A stretch of 64,000 nt of DNA, from contig CP031740.1 in the NCBI GenBank assembly GCA_022701275.1, positions 2,057,001 to 2,121,000 on the forward strand, given 5' to 3'. The stretch comes from Microcoleus vaginatus PCC 9802 (GTDB lineage Bacteria; Cyanobacteriota; Cyanobacteriia; Cyanobacteriales; Microcoleaceae). Shown piece by piece: positions 18,398-28,132 of this stretch. A program made the translations under genes and the position numbers. Every line of letters begins with the position of its first letter. The stretch's first letter is position 1. The notes beneath the pieces were generated by a model, which was not told the DNA's origin, made no database searches, and worked only from the letters and a program-made list of their open reading frames with translations.

Positions 18398-19987
18398 ATG
18401 ACTATTGGCTACCTCGCACTCGTTCTGCACGCCCACCTGCCCTTTGTCCGCCACCCCGAAAGCGACTATGTTTTAGAAGAAGAATGGCTGTTTGAGGCGA
18501 TCGCGGAAACCTACATTCCCCTGCTGCAGGTCTTTGAAGGGCTCAAACGCGACGGCATCGACTTTAAAATTACCATGAGCATGACGCCGCCCTTGGTGGC
18601 AATGCTGCGCGACCCCTTGCTGCAAGACCGCTTCGACGACCACTTGGCTAAACTCGAAGAATTAGCGGATCTCGAAATCGAACACAACAGCGGCAACGGT
18701 CACCTCCGGTATTTAGCAGAACATTACGCCGCTCACTTCTCTCAAGTTCGCAACTTTTGGGAAAAGTACGATCGAGATTTAGTCAAAGCCTTCAAAGAAC
18801 ACCAAGATACCAACAACCTCGAAATCATCACCTGCGGTGCCACCCACGGCTACCTACCGCTGATGAAAATGTACCCCGAAGCAGTTTGGGCACAAATTCA
18901 AGTAGCTTGCGACAACTACGAAGCAAACTTCGGCCGCAGACCAAAAGGCATTTGGCTGCCCGAATGCGCCTACTATGAAGGCTTAGAGCGGATGTTAGCC
19001 GACGCAGGCCTCCGCTACTTTCTCACAGACGGTCACGGCATCCTCTACGCCCGCCCGCGTCCCCGCTACGGCAGCTACGCCCCAATTTTCACCGAATGCG
19101 GAGTCGCAGCCTTCGGCCGGGATCACGAATCCTCGCAGCAGGTTTGGTCTTCCGAAGTCGGCTATCCAGGGGCCGCCGAATACCGCGAATTCTACAAAGA
19201 TTTGGGCTGGGAAGCTGACTACGATTACATTAAGCCCTACATCATGCCCAACGGTCAGCGGAAAAATACCGGGATTAAATATCACAAAATCACCGGTCGT
19301 GGATTGGGTTTAGGCGATAAACAGTTGTACGATCCTTACTGGGCAAGGGAAAAAGCAGCCGAACACGCCAGCAACTTTGCTTTCAACCGGGAACGCCAAG
19401 TCGAACACCTCAACGGCATTATGCAGCGTCCGCCGATTATTGTTTCGCCTTACGACGCCGAACTTTTCGGTCACTGGTGGTACGAAGGGCCTTGGTTCTT
19501 AGATTACCTGTTCCGCAAGAGTTGGTACGACCAAAATACCTACGAGATGACGCACTTAGCCGATTATTTGCGCGGAAATCCGACTCAGCAAGTTTGCCGT
19601 CCTTCTCAGTCTAGCTGGGGTTTCCGGGGTTTCCACGAGTATTGGCTCAACGATACCAATGCTTGGATTTACCCGCACTTGCACAAAGCAGCGGAACGGA
19701 TGATTGAGTTGGGAAGCATGGAACCTGCGGATGAATTGCAGTGGCGGGCTTTGAACCAGGCGGCACGGGAAGTGCTGCTAGCTCAATCTTCTGACTGGGC
19801 ATTTATCATGCGTACAGGAACGATGGTGCCCTATGCAGTGCGGCGGACTCGATCGCACTTAATGCGCTTTCACAAGCTTTACGATGAAGTGAAAGAAGGC
19901 AAAGTCGATTCGGGTTGGTTGGAGAAGGTTGAGGAGATTGATAATATTTTCCCTGAAATTAACTATCGCGTTTATCGACCGCTTTAA
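18398..19987 (+). CDS. GH57 family 1,4-alpha-glucan branching enzyme
   Basis: 529 residues, typical of GH57 branching enzymes. The enzyme introduces alpha-1,6 branches into glycogen by inter- or intrachain transfer; it is distinct from the GH13 enzyme GlgB that most cyanobacteria also have. The N-terminal LVLHAHLPFVRHPE strand is the GH57 signature (region I); the catalytic nucleophile Glu lies in GIWLPECAYYEG (~189) and the acid/base Asp in SPYDAELFGHWWYEGPWF (~353). The C-terminal helical part carries the family DUF1957 motif (LAQSSDWAFIMRTGTM), which completes the active site. Start MTIGYLALVLH. The product should be cytosolic and linked to glycogen synthesis. Confidence 0.93.
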   Translation: MTIGYLALVLHAHLPFVRHPESDYVLEEEWLFEAIAETYIPLLQVFEGLKRDGIDFKITMSMTPPLVAMLRDPLLQDRFDDHLAKLEELADLEIEHNSGNGHLRYLAEHYAAHFSQVRNFWEKYDRDLVKAFKEHQDTNNLEIITCGATHGYLPLMKMYPEAVWAQIQVACDNYEANFGRRPKGIWLPECAYYEGLERMLADAGLRYFLTDGHGILYARPRPRYGSYAPIFTECGVAAFGRDHESSQQVWSSEVGYPGAAEYREFYKDLGWEADYDYIKPYIMPNGQRKNTGIKYHKITGRGLGLGDKQLYDPYWAREKAAEHASNFAFNRERQVEHLNGIMQRPPIIVSPYDAELFGHWWYEGPWFLDYLFRKSWYDQNTYEMTHLADYLRGNPTQQVCRPSQSSWGFRGFHEYWLNDTNAWIYPHLHKAAERMIELGSMEPADELQWRALNQAAREVLLAQSSDWAFIMRTGTMVPYAVRRTRSHLMRFHKLYDEVKEGKVDSGWLEKVEEIDNIFPEINYRVYRPL

Positions 19988-20003
19988 GTCTCGTTTCCCC
20001 TTT

Positions 20004-20044
20004 CATCCTGTCCCCCCAGCCCTGCTTAAGGGAGGGACAGGATG
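20004..20044 (+). terminator. hairpin downstream of the GH57 gene
   Basis: CATCCTGTCCC (20004-20014) and GGGACAGGATG (20034-20044) form a perfect 11-bp stem 17 bp after the stop codon. Only a weak T-rich sequence follows, so it may be a terminator or a member of a dispersed palindrome family. Confidence 0.6.
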
Positions 20045-20639
20045 TTAATTAAAATTAGGCGCTGCTGAATCAAGGTATGATAAACTTATAATGCGATCGC
20101 GGACGCAGAAAATGATTTCTTTGATTTTGATACGGAATTGGAACATCGGCAAATTTTAGATAGTGAATTAGTAATTGAATTGAATATATTAGAAAGTTGT
20201 TGTCTAATTTAGAATAACAAGACTTTTTCGTTTTATACGCGCTATCCGGGTGCCTTAATCTTGTATTTTTACCCTCAACTCTTATCATATAGCAATCCTT
20301 GCAGGAGTTATAAATTTTAGGATTGCTATATTTGTCAAATATTTATAAGATTAAGAGTTGTAACACATTAGTATTTCCAATCAATGAAGCGATTATTGGT
20401 GTAAAAAGATCAATTATTCTTAATAATTGCCAAAAGATATGGGCTTAAAATTGACTTAAATTAATAATTGTAATTTTTGTTTAAATATTGTTAGATAAGT
20501 TAATAATGCGTCTTAGTAAAACTACTTAACTAAGCGGCATAAATAATTTAAAATTATAGTGAAAAGAGCAGCCAGTACCGCAGTTAACTTCACACAAGCT
20601 TTACAATAGGATGAAATCTAAGTATTTCAACGGCAAAAA
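20045..20639. other. AT-rich intergenic region
   Basis: About 600 bp with no gene I can support. It contains a 12-bp inverted repeat (listed next). The last ~200 bp before the permease gene are very AT-rich, without a clear sigma70-type promoter that I would call. Confidence 0.5.
20288..20330. repeat. TATAGCAATCCT inverted repeat
   Basis: TATAGCAATCCT (20288-20299) and its exact complement AGGATTGCTATA (20319-20330) enclose 19 nt. The same word recurs at 37227-37237 and, inverted, at 37333-37343, so it is a dispersed element. Confidence 0.6.
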
Positions 20640-21434
20640 ATGGCGACAAACATGGGACGATATTTGCACGTACTGAAATTGTTCTGGGGTGCGGCGATCG
20701 CAGCGGAACTAGAATACCGAATCAACTTTGTCCTCGCGACTCTCAGCAGTCTCGGAAATCTTGCGGGCAGCTTATTTGGGCTGTTTTTGTTCTACCGTAC
20801 CGGCTACAGGTTTGCGGGCTATTCATGGGAAGAGGCTTTAGTTGTGCTCGGTATTTTCACGATTTTGCAGGGGTTTTCGTCAACGTTTCTAGCACCTAAT
20901 CTCAGCCGTATTGTCGATCGAGTGCAGCAAGGTACTCTCGATTTCGTACTCCTCAAACCCATCAGTTCCCAATTCTGGCTATCTGCAAACACAGTTTCGC
21001 CTTGGGGAATCCCAGATTTAATCTTCGGCACCGTATTGCTGCTGTATGCTGCCAACAAGTTGGGAGTAGGAATCGGCAACTATTTTTTAACAGCAATACC
21101 GCTGTTATTCGGAACTATTACTCTTTACAGTATATGGTTTATGTTAGGGGCCACCAGCATTTGGTTTGTCAAAATTTACAATGTTACCGAAGTCCTCAAA
21201 GGATTGTTAGAAGCGGGTAGATTTCCAATGGCAGCTTATCCCGCAGCTTATCGATTTTTCTTCACTTTCGTAGTTCCCGTTGCCTTCTTGACGACTGTGC
21301 CTGCAGAAGCCATGCTGGGGAGAGGTGAAATCGTTTGGATCGCAGGGGCGGGAATATTGGCGATCGGGCTGTTATTTTTCTCCCGCTACTTCTGGCAATT
21401 TGCACTCCGCTTTTACACCAGCGCTTCCAGCTAG
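20640..21434 (+). CDS. ABC-2 family transporter permease (DUF990 type)
   Basis: 264 residues with six predicted membrane helices (for example SLGNLAGSLFGLFLFY, YFLTAIPLLFGTITLYSIWFM, IAGAGILAIGLLFF). The conserved RVQQGTLDFVLLKPISSQFW loop is characteristic of this permease family, which works with a second permease and an ATPase to export an unknown substrate. No ATPase or partner permease is adjacent, so it is an orphan in this window. Start ATGGCGACA was kept; an alternative start is the next ATG, four codons on (MGRYLHVLK). Substrate unknown. Confidence 0.85.
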   Translation: MATNMGRYLHVLKLFWGAAIAAELEYRINFVLATLSSLGNLAGSLFGLFLFYRTGYRFAGYSWEEALVVLGIFTILQGFSSTFLAPNLSRIVDRVQQGTLDFVLLKPISSQFWLSANTVSPWGIPDLIFGTVLLLYAANKLGVGIGNYFLTAIPLLFGTITLYSIWFMLGATSIWFVKIYNVTEVLKGLLEAGRFPMAAYPAAYRFFFTFVVPVAFLTTVPAEAMLGRGEIVWIAGAGILAIGLLFFSRYFWQFALRFYTSASS

Positions 21435-21659
21435 TTAAGTAGGTAGGTAAGCTGCTGCAGATCTAGATTGTCTATTATGTTTGAGAGGGAGAGGATTGGA
21501 CACGTGGGGAATAGGGACTTGAAATATACATTTTAAATGCCAAACAGCTTATCTAAAAAATATTTCTTTCTATTTACTTAGATAGTTAAATTAATGTAAA
21601 ATTTCAACCTATCCTTGAAATGTAAACTGGAAATAAACCACGCAAACGAAGGGAAATCA

Positions 21660-22523
21660 ATGAAAAGAAAAAAACTGGGTAACAGTAATTTTACTATCAG
21701 CGCGATCGGTCTTGGAGGTATGCCCCTGTCCTTAAGCAGCCGGCCGCCAGAATCGCAATCAATTGCGGTAATTCACCGCGCCCTCGATTTGGGTGTCACC
21801 CTAATTGACACCGCAGATTCCTACTGTCAAGATGAATCCGACAAACACCACAACGAGCAACTGATTGCCAAAGCTTTGGAACAGTACACCGGAGATACTC
21901 GGGCGGTTACTGTCGCCACTAAAGGCGGCTTAATGCGGCCTCAAGGTGCATGGACGCGCAACGGCAATCCCCATCATTTGCGCCAGACAATTCGCGAAAG
22001 TTTTGAAGCATTGGGCGGCCAGAAACCGATCGACCTTTGGCAATATCACTCGCCAGATCCCGCTTATACCATAGAAGCAGCCCTAGCACCTGCAAAAGAA
22101 GCAGTAGAAGCAGGAATGATTCGATTTATAGGAGTGTCCAACTTTTCTGTAGAGCAGATCAAACGTGCCCGCGATACAGTAGAAGTTGTCTCCGTGCAGA
22201 ATCAGTACAATCCGTGGCACAGACAGCCGGAATCAGACGGCGTTCTGGAATATTGCGAAACCGAAAAACTGACATTTTTTCCCTGGAGTCCTTTGGGAGG
22301 AAGCCGCCGCGTCACCAGCTTAGAAGATATGCCCGCGATCGCCAAATTAGCCGCAGAAAAAAACGTTTCAGTTTACTGTATAGTATTAGCTTGGTTGATG
22401 GCTCAATCGCCCTGCGTCGTTCCGATTCCCGGTGCGACCAAAGTATCGAGTATTGAGGACTCTGTACGGGCGCTCGAAGTTAAATTGACTGACGAGGAAT
22501 TGCAACAAATTGCCGTAAGTTAA
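21660..22523 (+). CDS. aldo/keto reductase
   Basis: 287 residues from MKRKKLGNSNFTISAIGLGG; the ATG at 21615 gives an unusual 15-residue extension, while AAGGGA lies six bases before the chosen start. The (beta/alpha)8 aldo/keto reductase fold is supported by the catalytic tetrad: Asp and Tyr in LIDTADSYC, Lys in VTVATKGG, His in LWQYHSP. The C-terminal cofactor segment reads PIPGATKVSSIEDS and binds NADP(H). It reduces aldehydes or ketones; the substrate cannot be told. Not in an obvious operon. Confidence 0.9.
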   Translation: MKRKKLGNSNFTISAIGLGGMPLSLSSRPPESQSIAVIHRALDLGVTLIDTADSYCQDESDKHHNEQLIAKALEQYTGDTRAVTVATKGGLMRPQGAWTRNGNPHHLRQTIRESFEALGGQKPIDLWQYHSPDPAYTIEAALAPAKEAVEAGMIRFIGVSNFSVEQIKRARDTVEVVSVQNQYNPWHRQPESDGVLEYCETEKLTFFPWSPLGGSRRVTSLEDMPAIAKLAAEKNVSVYCIVLAWLMAQSPCVVPIPGATKVSSIEDSVRALEVKLTDEELQQIAVS

Positions 22524-22548
22524 GTATATAAGGGCAAAAAAAACAATA

Positions 22549-22613
22549 GAACAGGCTTTCCGGCCTGTTCCACAAACAAAACTTTATTTTGGGGTGGACC
22601 GGCAAGCCCGCCC
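22549..22613. repeat. GAACAGGC palindrome and adjoining hairpin
   Basis: GAACAGGC (22549-22556) and GCCTGTTC (22563-22570) form a short hairpin after the reductase gene, followed by a second imperfect GC-rich stem (GGGGTGG...CCGCCCC). A similar GACAGGCATCTTGCCTGTTC element lies at 48417-48436, so it is dispersed. It could act as a terminator here. Confidence 0.5.
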
Positions 22614-22666
22614 CTGAAAGTGGGATTTAATGAGTAAAGTTGACATTTTTTGAGGAATTGGGTTTT

Positions 22667-23344
22667 ATGGAAGCTAATCAAGTGAATGCCGATCGAGACG
22701 TAGCAATTGAACATCAAAACGTACCTGTCGCCCATGAAGGACTGCACAACTTTTTATACAGTTCCGACTCTGAACACAGTGCAGCCGCCGCTATTTCTGA
22801 ATTAGAAAATGACGGCACGCAAGTAATGTCGATCGATACATGGCGCGATTTGGCAACTAACGCGAAAGTCGCCGGCGTTTACGCTGTAATGGACATTTCC
22901 CGCAACACTCAGTATGTAGGTTATTCGCGAAATATCCTGCTTTCAATCAACGGTCACATCGCCCAAAATGGCGCAGAAAATTGTGCTTTCCTGCGCGTGC
23001 AAACTTTCAAATTCCCGAAGCGGGAAGAAATGGAAAGTTTGCGGGATGCTTGGATAGCATCCATTGGCAGCATTCCGCCTGGAAACGGTGCTGAAAGCGA
23101 AATGTGGGCGGCTACGGTAGGCCAAGCAGCGCGATCGGCAATGTCTGCGGAGGAACAAAAAGCTTATGAAGAAAAGAAGCTGAAATTGCGGAAAGCAATG
23201 GCAGATTCCACTCTTACCAAAGAGTTAGAAACCGCCGTCCAAAGTGACGGCGAACGCGCTAAGGATTTGGAAGCTGCTGTTAATAATGATGACTGGAGTG
23301 CGGTGATTCAATCGCAAACTCAGGAAACAAAGTCCGGCGAATAA
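22667..23344 (+). CDS. GIY-YIG nuclease-fold protein
   Basis: 225 residues from MEANQVNADRDVAIEH; a GAGGA lies about 11 bases before this ATG, so it is preferred to the TTG nine codons upstream. The GIY-YIG core starts near residue 80: GVYAVMD for the first motif, QYVGYSRNI for the second with its conserved Arg, then a helix EMESLRDAWIASIG. The C-terminal ~70 residues are charged and helical (AEEQKAYEEKKLKLRKAM). Related proteins are widespread in cyanobacteria and plastids, but their substrate is unknown. An N-terminal ~70-residue acidic region is not part of the nuclease fold. Confidence 0.82.
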   Translation: MEANQVNADRDVAIEHQNVPVAHEGLHNFLYSSDSEHSAAAAISELENDGTQVMSIDTWRDLATNAKVAGVYAVMDISRNTQYVGYSRNILLSINGHIAQNGAENCAFLRVQTFKFPKREEMESLRDAWIASIGSIPPGNGAESEMWAATVGQAARSAMSAEEQKAYEEKKLKLRKAMADSTLTKELETAVQSDGERAKDLEAAVNNDDWSAVIQSQTQETKSGE

Positions 23345-23353
23345 AATTCGCTG

Positions 23354-23400
23354 CTACATAAACTTTCGTCCATAAAGGGGGCGGGTTTATGTAGATTTTT
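23354..23400 (+). terminator. intrinsic terminator of the GIY-YIG gene
   Basis: CTACATAAAC (23354-23363) and GTTTATGTAG (23385-23394) form a 10-bp stem directly followed by ATTTTT. It starts 9 bp past the stop codon and lies between convergent genes. Confidence 0.75.
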
Positions 23401-23440
23401 GGTGAAAATTAAAGAGTGTTGGTGAACCAGCCCATACTAA

Positions 23441-24289
23441 TTAATGACTAATTTTGCGTTCAGTAACTAAAGTCAAACTTACCCATTCACCCCGCTCATT
23501 GTAACTGCGAATCATCCGAAACCGCAAGTCAGGTTCTACCAACCAACCTGCCTCGAAAAATATAGGTTTTCTCAACTCAATCTTGACAGGTAAAGCGCAA
23601 GAACCGCCGTCAGGAAGGAGTACAACTTGTACGGGCGAAGCACCTTCGTTAAAGTGCAGAAGTGAACCGTCAATGGTGGCGCTAGAACTGATAACAGTAG
23701 CATTACTGCCAAAAGTCATTTTATGCACTAGGCGATCGCTACTTTCTAAATGCAATTGCATTTTGGTAGAATAAAATTCAGGAGAACGCCCATCTGGATA
23801 CATTTTCACGGCTTCGCCCTGCCACTCTCCCAGCAAATCGTCAACAGTTAAAGGCGGACGTTCGGGCACATTTTTATCAAGCTGCTTTTCCCGAATTAAG
23901 GTAAGTTTGGATAAATTGCCGTCGGTATTGTAGATCTGAATGAAGCGCAATCGGCGATAATTGTAGATGAAACCAAACTCAGCACCGCACTCAGAAAAAG
24001 GCGCTAGCTGAATAGTACCCTGAGAAAAAGCTCCATTCTCAAAAAATAGGATATCTCGTCCCAAAGCTTGATATTCTCGAACAAGTTCGCTCACTTCCGG
24101 TTCGCCGACACCGCTAGGATTTGGGGAAAAGCGACGGAGTTTCAATCGCACAGTTTTGTTGTCATTTAGACCTTCAAGAGAAATAATGCTAGGAGTATCT
24201 TGAAGTACCTCTCCTCGCGGTGATATCTGAGTGAAGGAACCGTGCCATTCTCCCAAGTTTTGCAGAAAGTTTTCCCATTGTGATACCAT
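23441..24289 (-). CDS. DUF3598 family protein
   Basis: 282 residues, full length for this cyanobacterial/algal family. It has two similar halves: WENFLQNLGEWHGSFTQISPRG at the N-terminus and DLLGEWQGEAVKMYPDGR near residue 150, each opening a lipocalin-like barrel. DUF3598 proteins are predicted to bind hydrophobic ligands, related to the FAP/lipocalin group; the ligand is not known. There is no signal peptide. It is divergent from the SAM hydrolase gene, with only 18 bp between the start codons, so the two promoters overlap or lie inside the opposing genes. Confidence 0.8.
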   Translation of the reverse strand: MVSQWENFLQNLGEWHGSFTQISPRGEVLQDTPSIISLEGLNDNKTVRLKLRRFSPNPSGVGEPEVSELVREYQALGRDILFFENGAFSQGTIQLAPFSECGAEFGFIYNYRRLRFIQIYNTDGNLSKLTLIREKQLDKNVPERPPLTVDDLLGEWQGEAVKMYPDGRSPEFYSTKMQLHLESSDRLVHKMTFGSNATVISSSATIDGSLLHFNEGASPVQVVLLPDGGSCALPVKIELRKPIFFEAGWLVEPDLRFRMIRSYNERGEWVSLTLVTERKISH

Positions 24290-24307
24290 ATTCTTACCTG
24301 TGGATAT

Positions 24308-25117
24308 ATGTCTAAAAATAGAATTATAACTCTGCTTACTGATTTTGGATTAAGCGATGTTTATGTGGGAGTGATGAAAGGTGCGATCGCCCAAATTAAC
24401 CCGCAGTTAAAAGTCATTGACATTACGCACCAAATACCATCTCAAAATATTGCGGCGGCGAGGTTTTGTTTGATGACTGCTTTTGCTTATTTTCCGCCGG
24501 AAACCGTACACGTTGCTGTCGTCGATCCGGGGGTGGGAAGCAAGAGACGCGGGGTTGCGATTAAATGTGCTAATTGCTTTCTTGTCGGGCCGGATAACGG
24601 GTTGTTTAGCGGGGTGTTGAGTCGGGAAAGTGCGATCGCATCTGTCGAACTCACCAACCCCAAATACTGGCGCACACCTCAACCCAGCAGCACTTTCCAC
24701 GGTCGCGATATTTTCGCTGCTGCGGGCGCTCACTTGGCCAACGGGGTGGCGTTGGAAGACTTGGGAGAGGATCTCGACCCTGCAAGTTTAGTGCAGTTAG
24801 AGATACCAAATTGTGCCGTTACAGCCACAGGTATAGAAGGCTGTGTTCAATATGTCGATCGCTTTGGCAACTTAATTACTAATATCCCCAATGATTGCAT
24901 TATAGGTAACAATTGGTCATTGACAATTAGCAATAGTTCTGATGCAATTCGCGTCCCCAGCGGTAAAACCTACAGCGACAGCGAACCGGGCCATTTAATT
25001 GCCATAACTGGTTCTGACGGTTGGCTAGAAATTGCCGTTAATGGCGGCAGCGCTCAATCAGTATTAAAATTGGAATGCGGAGCGATCGTGCAATTGCTTT
25101 TTGAAACTAACAATTAA
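24308..25117 (+). CDS. S-adenosyl-L-methionine hydrolase (DUF62/SAM hydroxide adenosyltransferase family)
   Basis: 269 residues, typical of the family. It hydrolyses SAM to adenosine and methionine with a water or hydroxide nucleophile; the halogenating members (fluorinase, chlorinase) are specialised relatives. Motifs are intact: ITLLTDFGLSDVYVGVMKG at the N-terminus, VAVVDPGVGS, LVGPDNGLFSG, FHGRDIFAAAGAHLA and, in the C-terminal domain, YVDRFGNLITNI. The fluorinase-specific insertion loop is not seen, which favours a hydrolase. Start MSKNRIITLLTDFG. Divergent from the DUF3598 gene. Confidence 0.92.
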   Translation: MSKNRIITLLTDFGLSDVYVGVMKGAIAQINPQLKVIDITHQIPSQNIAAARFCLMTAFAYFPPETVHVAVVDPGVGSKRRGVAIKCANCFLVGPDNGLFSGVLSRESAIASVELTNPKYWRTPQPSSTFHGRDIFAAAGAHLANGVALEDLGEDLDPASLVQLEIPNCAVTATGIEGCVQYVDRFGNLITNIPNDCIIGNNWSLTISNSSDAIRVPSGKTYSDSEPGHLIAITGSDGWLEIAVNGGSAQSVLKLECGAIVQLLFETNN

Positions 25118-25287
25118 ATAGGACTTACGCATGGGTACTCAGAAACCGGATTTTTACGAAAATACTTTGTTGGCATCAGGAGATTGCGTAAAAAACCCGG
25201 TTTCTTTGGCGGAGTGGGTAAGTCATAGTCGGGATTTTTTTAGATTACTCATTTGTGGACTGGCTAATTTTTAAATGCAAGTATTAA

Positions 25288-25316
25288 AAACCCGGTTTCT
25301 TCAATAAACCGGGTTT
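25288..25316. terminator. AAACCCGGTTT palindrome acting as bidirectional terminator
   Basis: AAACCCGGTTT (25288-25298) and AAACCGGGTTT (25306-25316) enclose CTTCAAT. It lies between the convergent SAM hydrolase and leuS genes, 7 bp from the leuS stop. It is one copy of a dispersed repeat; two partial copies (AGAAACCGGATTT at 25141 and AAACCCGGTTTCTTT at 25194) lie just before it. Confidence 0.7.
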
Positions 25317-25323
25317 CTCATCT

Positions 25324-27882
25324 TTATCCCGCTACCACGAAATTAACCAACTTTCCAGGCACCACAATTACCTTTTTAATCTCCTTACCTTCCAGGTGAC
25401 GCTTGGCCAATTCCGACTCGCGAGCCAACTTTTCCAAAGCAGCTTTATCAGCACCAGAAGGCACTTGAATTGTGCCGCGAGTCTTGCCCATAACTTGAAT
25501 TACCAGCGTAATTTCATCGGTAACTAATGCAGATGGATCGACAGTCGGCCAAGTTTGCGTATGCACCAATTCACTGTTACCAGTATTGTGCCACAATTCA
25601 TCAGCAATATGTGGTGCAAAAGGCGCTAACAAGCGAATCAAAGTGTTGATTCCTTCTGCATAAATTGGCGAGTCTTTACACTTAGCATCATTCAAAGCAT
25701 TGCTGAGTTTCATCATTTCAGAAACAGCAGTATTGAATTGATAATCCCCCTCCAAATCTTCGCTAACTTCCTTAATTGCAGTGTGAATTGCCCGCCGTAA
25801 ATCCTTCTCAATTTTACTTAATTCAGCATTTTCTCCCCCTTGACCGGGGGTGGCAGGGGGGCGTGCAGCAAACTCTGTCACCACGCGCCAAACGCGATTT
25901 AAAAAACGAAATTGCCCTTCCACATCAGCATCATCCCACTCCAAATCCTTCTCGGGCGGCGCTTTGAATAAAATAAACATCCGCGCCGTATCTACCCCAT
26001 ATTTGCCCATAACTTCCAAGGGGTCAACGCCATTGTATTTTGATTTGGACATCTTCTCGTAGAAGACTTCTAAAGCTTCACCAGTTGCAGGATCTTTGGG
26101 ATTTGCGGGGTCTATATCTGCTGGGGGAACGTATTTGCCAGTAACAGGATTTTTGTAGGCCATTGCTTGTACCATGCCTTGAGTTAACAGGCGTTTAAAT
26201 GGTTCGTCACAATTGATTAAACCCCGATCGCGCAAAACCTTGGTAAAGAACCGCGAATACAGTAAGTGCAAGATTGCGTGTTCGATGCCGCCGACATATT
26301 GGTCTACAGGCATCCAATCATTTGTCTTCGCCGTATCGAAGACTTGCTCTTGATTTTGAGCATCGGGATAGCGCAAGAAATACCACGAGGAATCGATAAA
26401 AGTATCCATCGTATCTGTTTCCCGCTTCGCCGGAGTGCCGCAACTCGGACAAGGAACGTTTACCCATTCTTCCATCTTTGCCAAGGGCGAACCTTTGCCC
26501 GTAAATTCTACATTTTCCGGCAACAAGACGGGCAAATCCGATGCGGGTACGGGGACTGTTCCGCAGGTGGGACAGTGAATTACGGGAATCGGAGCGCCCC
26601 AATAACGCTGTCTAGAAATCAACCAATCTCTCAAACGATATTGCACTCGCGCTTTGCCATAACCTTCATTTTCGGCATATTCAATCACTGCTCCTTTGCC
26701 TTTAATTGAATCCATGCCGTTGAAGTTTTCGGAATTAATCATAATTCCGGGTTCTGTGTAAGCTTCGGTCAGCGGAATCTCATCATCATCCACAATTACT
26801 ACTTTAATTGGCAGTTGATATTGATTGGCAAATTTGAAATCTCGGGTGTCGTGGGCGGGTACTCCCATGACTGCGCCGGTGCCGTATTCGTACAGCACAT
26901 AATCGGCAATCCAAATGGGGATTTCTTCGCCGTTGAAAGGATTGATTGCTTTGCCGCCTGTGGGGATGCCGCGCTTTGGTTTGTCTTCGGCTGTGCGATC
27001 GATCTCGCTTTGCAGTGCAACTTCTTTGATGAAGGTTTCTACGGCGGCTTTTCTGTCTTCGGTAGTCACGCGCTGAGTTAGTGGATGTTCCGGCGCTAAA
27101 ACAAGGTAACTGACGCCGTAAACTGTATCGGGACGTGTGGTGAAAACGGCGATTTTTTCATCCATTCCGACGATGGGAAATTCTAAGTAAGCGCCGACTG
27201 ATTTGCCGATCCAGTTGGCTTGCATTAATTTGACTCTTTCTGGCCAATCTGGCAATTTGTCTAAGTCGTTTAATAACTGTTCGGCGTAATCGGTAATTTT
27301 GAGGAACCACTGCCGCAATAATTTGCGCTCGACTTTGGCACCGGAACGCCAGGAACGACCTTCGTTATCTACTTGTTCGTTTGCTAAGACTGTTTGGTCT
27401 ATAGGGTCCCAATTAACTGCGGCTTCTTTTTGATAAGCTAATCCGGCTTCTAAAAATTGCAAGAAAATCCATTGAGTCCACCGATAATAATCGGGAGAAC
27501 AAGTTGTAACTTCTTTTGTCCAGTCGAAAGAAATACCCAAGCGGCGAAATAAGCCTTTCATTTGGGCAATATTTTCATAAGTCCATTTTGCCGGGGGAAT
27601 TCCGCGCTCGATGGCGGCATTTTCTGCGGGCAAACCAAAAGCGTCCCATCCCATCGGATTCAATACCCGATAACCTTGCATTCGCTTGAGTCTGGCAATT
27701 ACATCGATGATTGTGTAGTTGCGGACGTGTCCCATGTGCAGGTTTCCCGATGGATAGGGGAACATGGATAAGGCATAAAATTTAGGCTTTTGGGTATCTT
27801 CTGGCATTTGGTCTAAGTTTTGCTCAGCCCATGTCTGCTGCCATTTTTCTTCTATGGATTGGGGGTTATATCTGGAATCCAC
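25324..27882 (-). CDS. leuS: leucyl-tRNA synthetase
   Basis: 852 residues, normal for bacterial LeuRS. Class I signatures are present: the HIGH equivalent [16 protein letters not shown] near residue 45 and the KMSKS loop [13 protein letters not shown]. The editing domain (CP1) is marked by [21 protein letters not shown] and [17 protein letters not shown], whose conserved Thr and Asp contribute to clearing mischarged tRNA. The zinc domain reads [15 protein letters not shown] and CPSCGTP. A linker near residue 690 ([15 protein letters not shown]) before the anticodon-binding domain is unusual and is encoded by GC-rich repeat-like DNA. Start [15 protein letters not shown]. Confidence 0.97.
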   Translation of the reverse strand: MDSRYNPQSIEEKWQQTWAEQNLDQMPEDTQKPKFYALSMFPYPSGNLHMGHVRNYTIIDVIARLKRMQGYRVLNPMGWDAFGLPAENAAIERGIPPAKWTYENIAQMKGLFRRLGISFDWTKEVTTCSPDYYRWTQWIFLQFLEAGLAYQKEAAVNWDPIDQTVLANEQVDNEGRSWRSGAKVERKLLRQWFLKITDYAEQLLNDLDKLPDWPERVKLMQANWIGKSVGAYLEFPIVGMDEKIAVFTTRPDTVYGVSYLVLAPEHPLTQRVTTEDRKAAVETFIKEVALQSEIDRTAEDKPKRGIPTGGKAINPFNGEEIPIWIADYVLYEYGTGAVMGVPAHDTRDFKFANQYQLPIKVVIVDDDEIPLTEAYTEPGIMINSENFNGMDSIKGKGAVIEYAENEGYGKARVQYRLRDWLISRQRYWGAPIPVIHCPTCGTVPVPASDLPVLLPENVEFTGKGSPLAKMEEWVNVPCPSCGTPAKRETDTMDTFIDSSWYFLRYPDAQNQEQVFDTAKTNDWMPVDQYVGGIEHAILHLLYSRFFTKVLRDRGLINCDEPFKRLLTQGMVQAMAYKNPVTGKYVPPADIDPANPKDPATGEALEVFYEKMSKSKYNGVDPLEVMGKYGVDTARMFILFKAPPEKDLEWDDADVEGQFRFLNRVWRVVTEFAARPPATPGQGGENAELSKIEKDLRRAIHTAIKEVSEDLEGDYQFNTAVSEMMKLSNALNDAKCKDSPIYAEGINTLIRLLAPFAPHIADELWHNTGNSELVHTQTWPTVDPSALVTDEITLVIQVMGKTRGTIQVPSGADKAALEKLARESELAKRHLEGKEIKKVIVVPGKLVNFVVAG

Positions 27883-28085
27883 AACAATTGCTCCGTGCAG
27901 GGTTTAGTAATGTTTGCTTCAGTATTTTTACACATTCAAGGGGCTTCGATTCTGATTTTTCTGAGCTCCAAGGATTTTGGCTCAAATCTCTGTATTATAT
28001 ATTGTAGTATAGGTGATTTTAGCTGGGGGGCGATCGACCAAATATCGCCGTTCGCCCTGAAAAAAGTAAATAACTGCAATCCCCA

Positions 28086-28116
28086 GAAACCCGATTTCTT
28101 TGACAAACTGGGTTGA
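28086..28116. repeat. degenerate copy of the AAACCCGGTTT palindrome
   Basis: AGAAACCCGATTTCTTTGAC followed by AAACTGGGTTG, a decayed hairpin of the family seen at 25288 and 44189, between the leuS promoter region and the Uma2 gene. Confidence 0.5.
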
Positions 28117-28132
28117 TTCTCCTAGTTCGAGC

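Noticed and set aside
20070-20288. 72-codon minus-strand frame after the GH57 gene
   Set aside because: AT-rich, no family resemblance, ends in a repeat.
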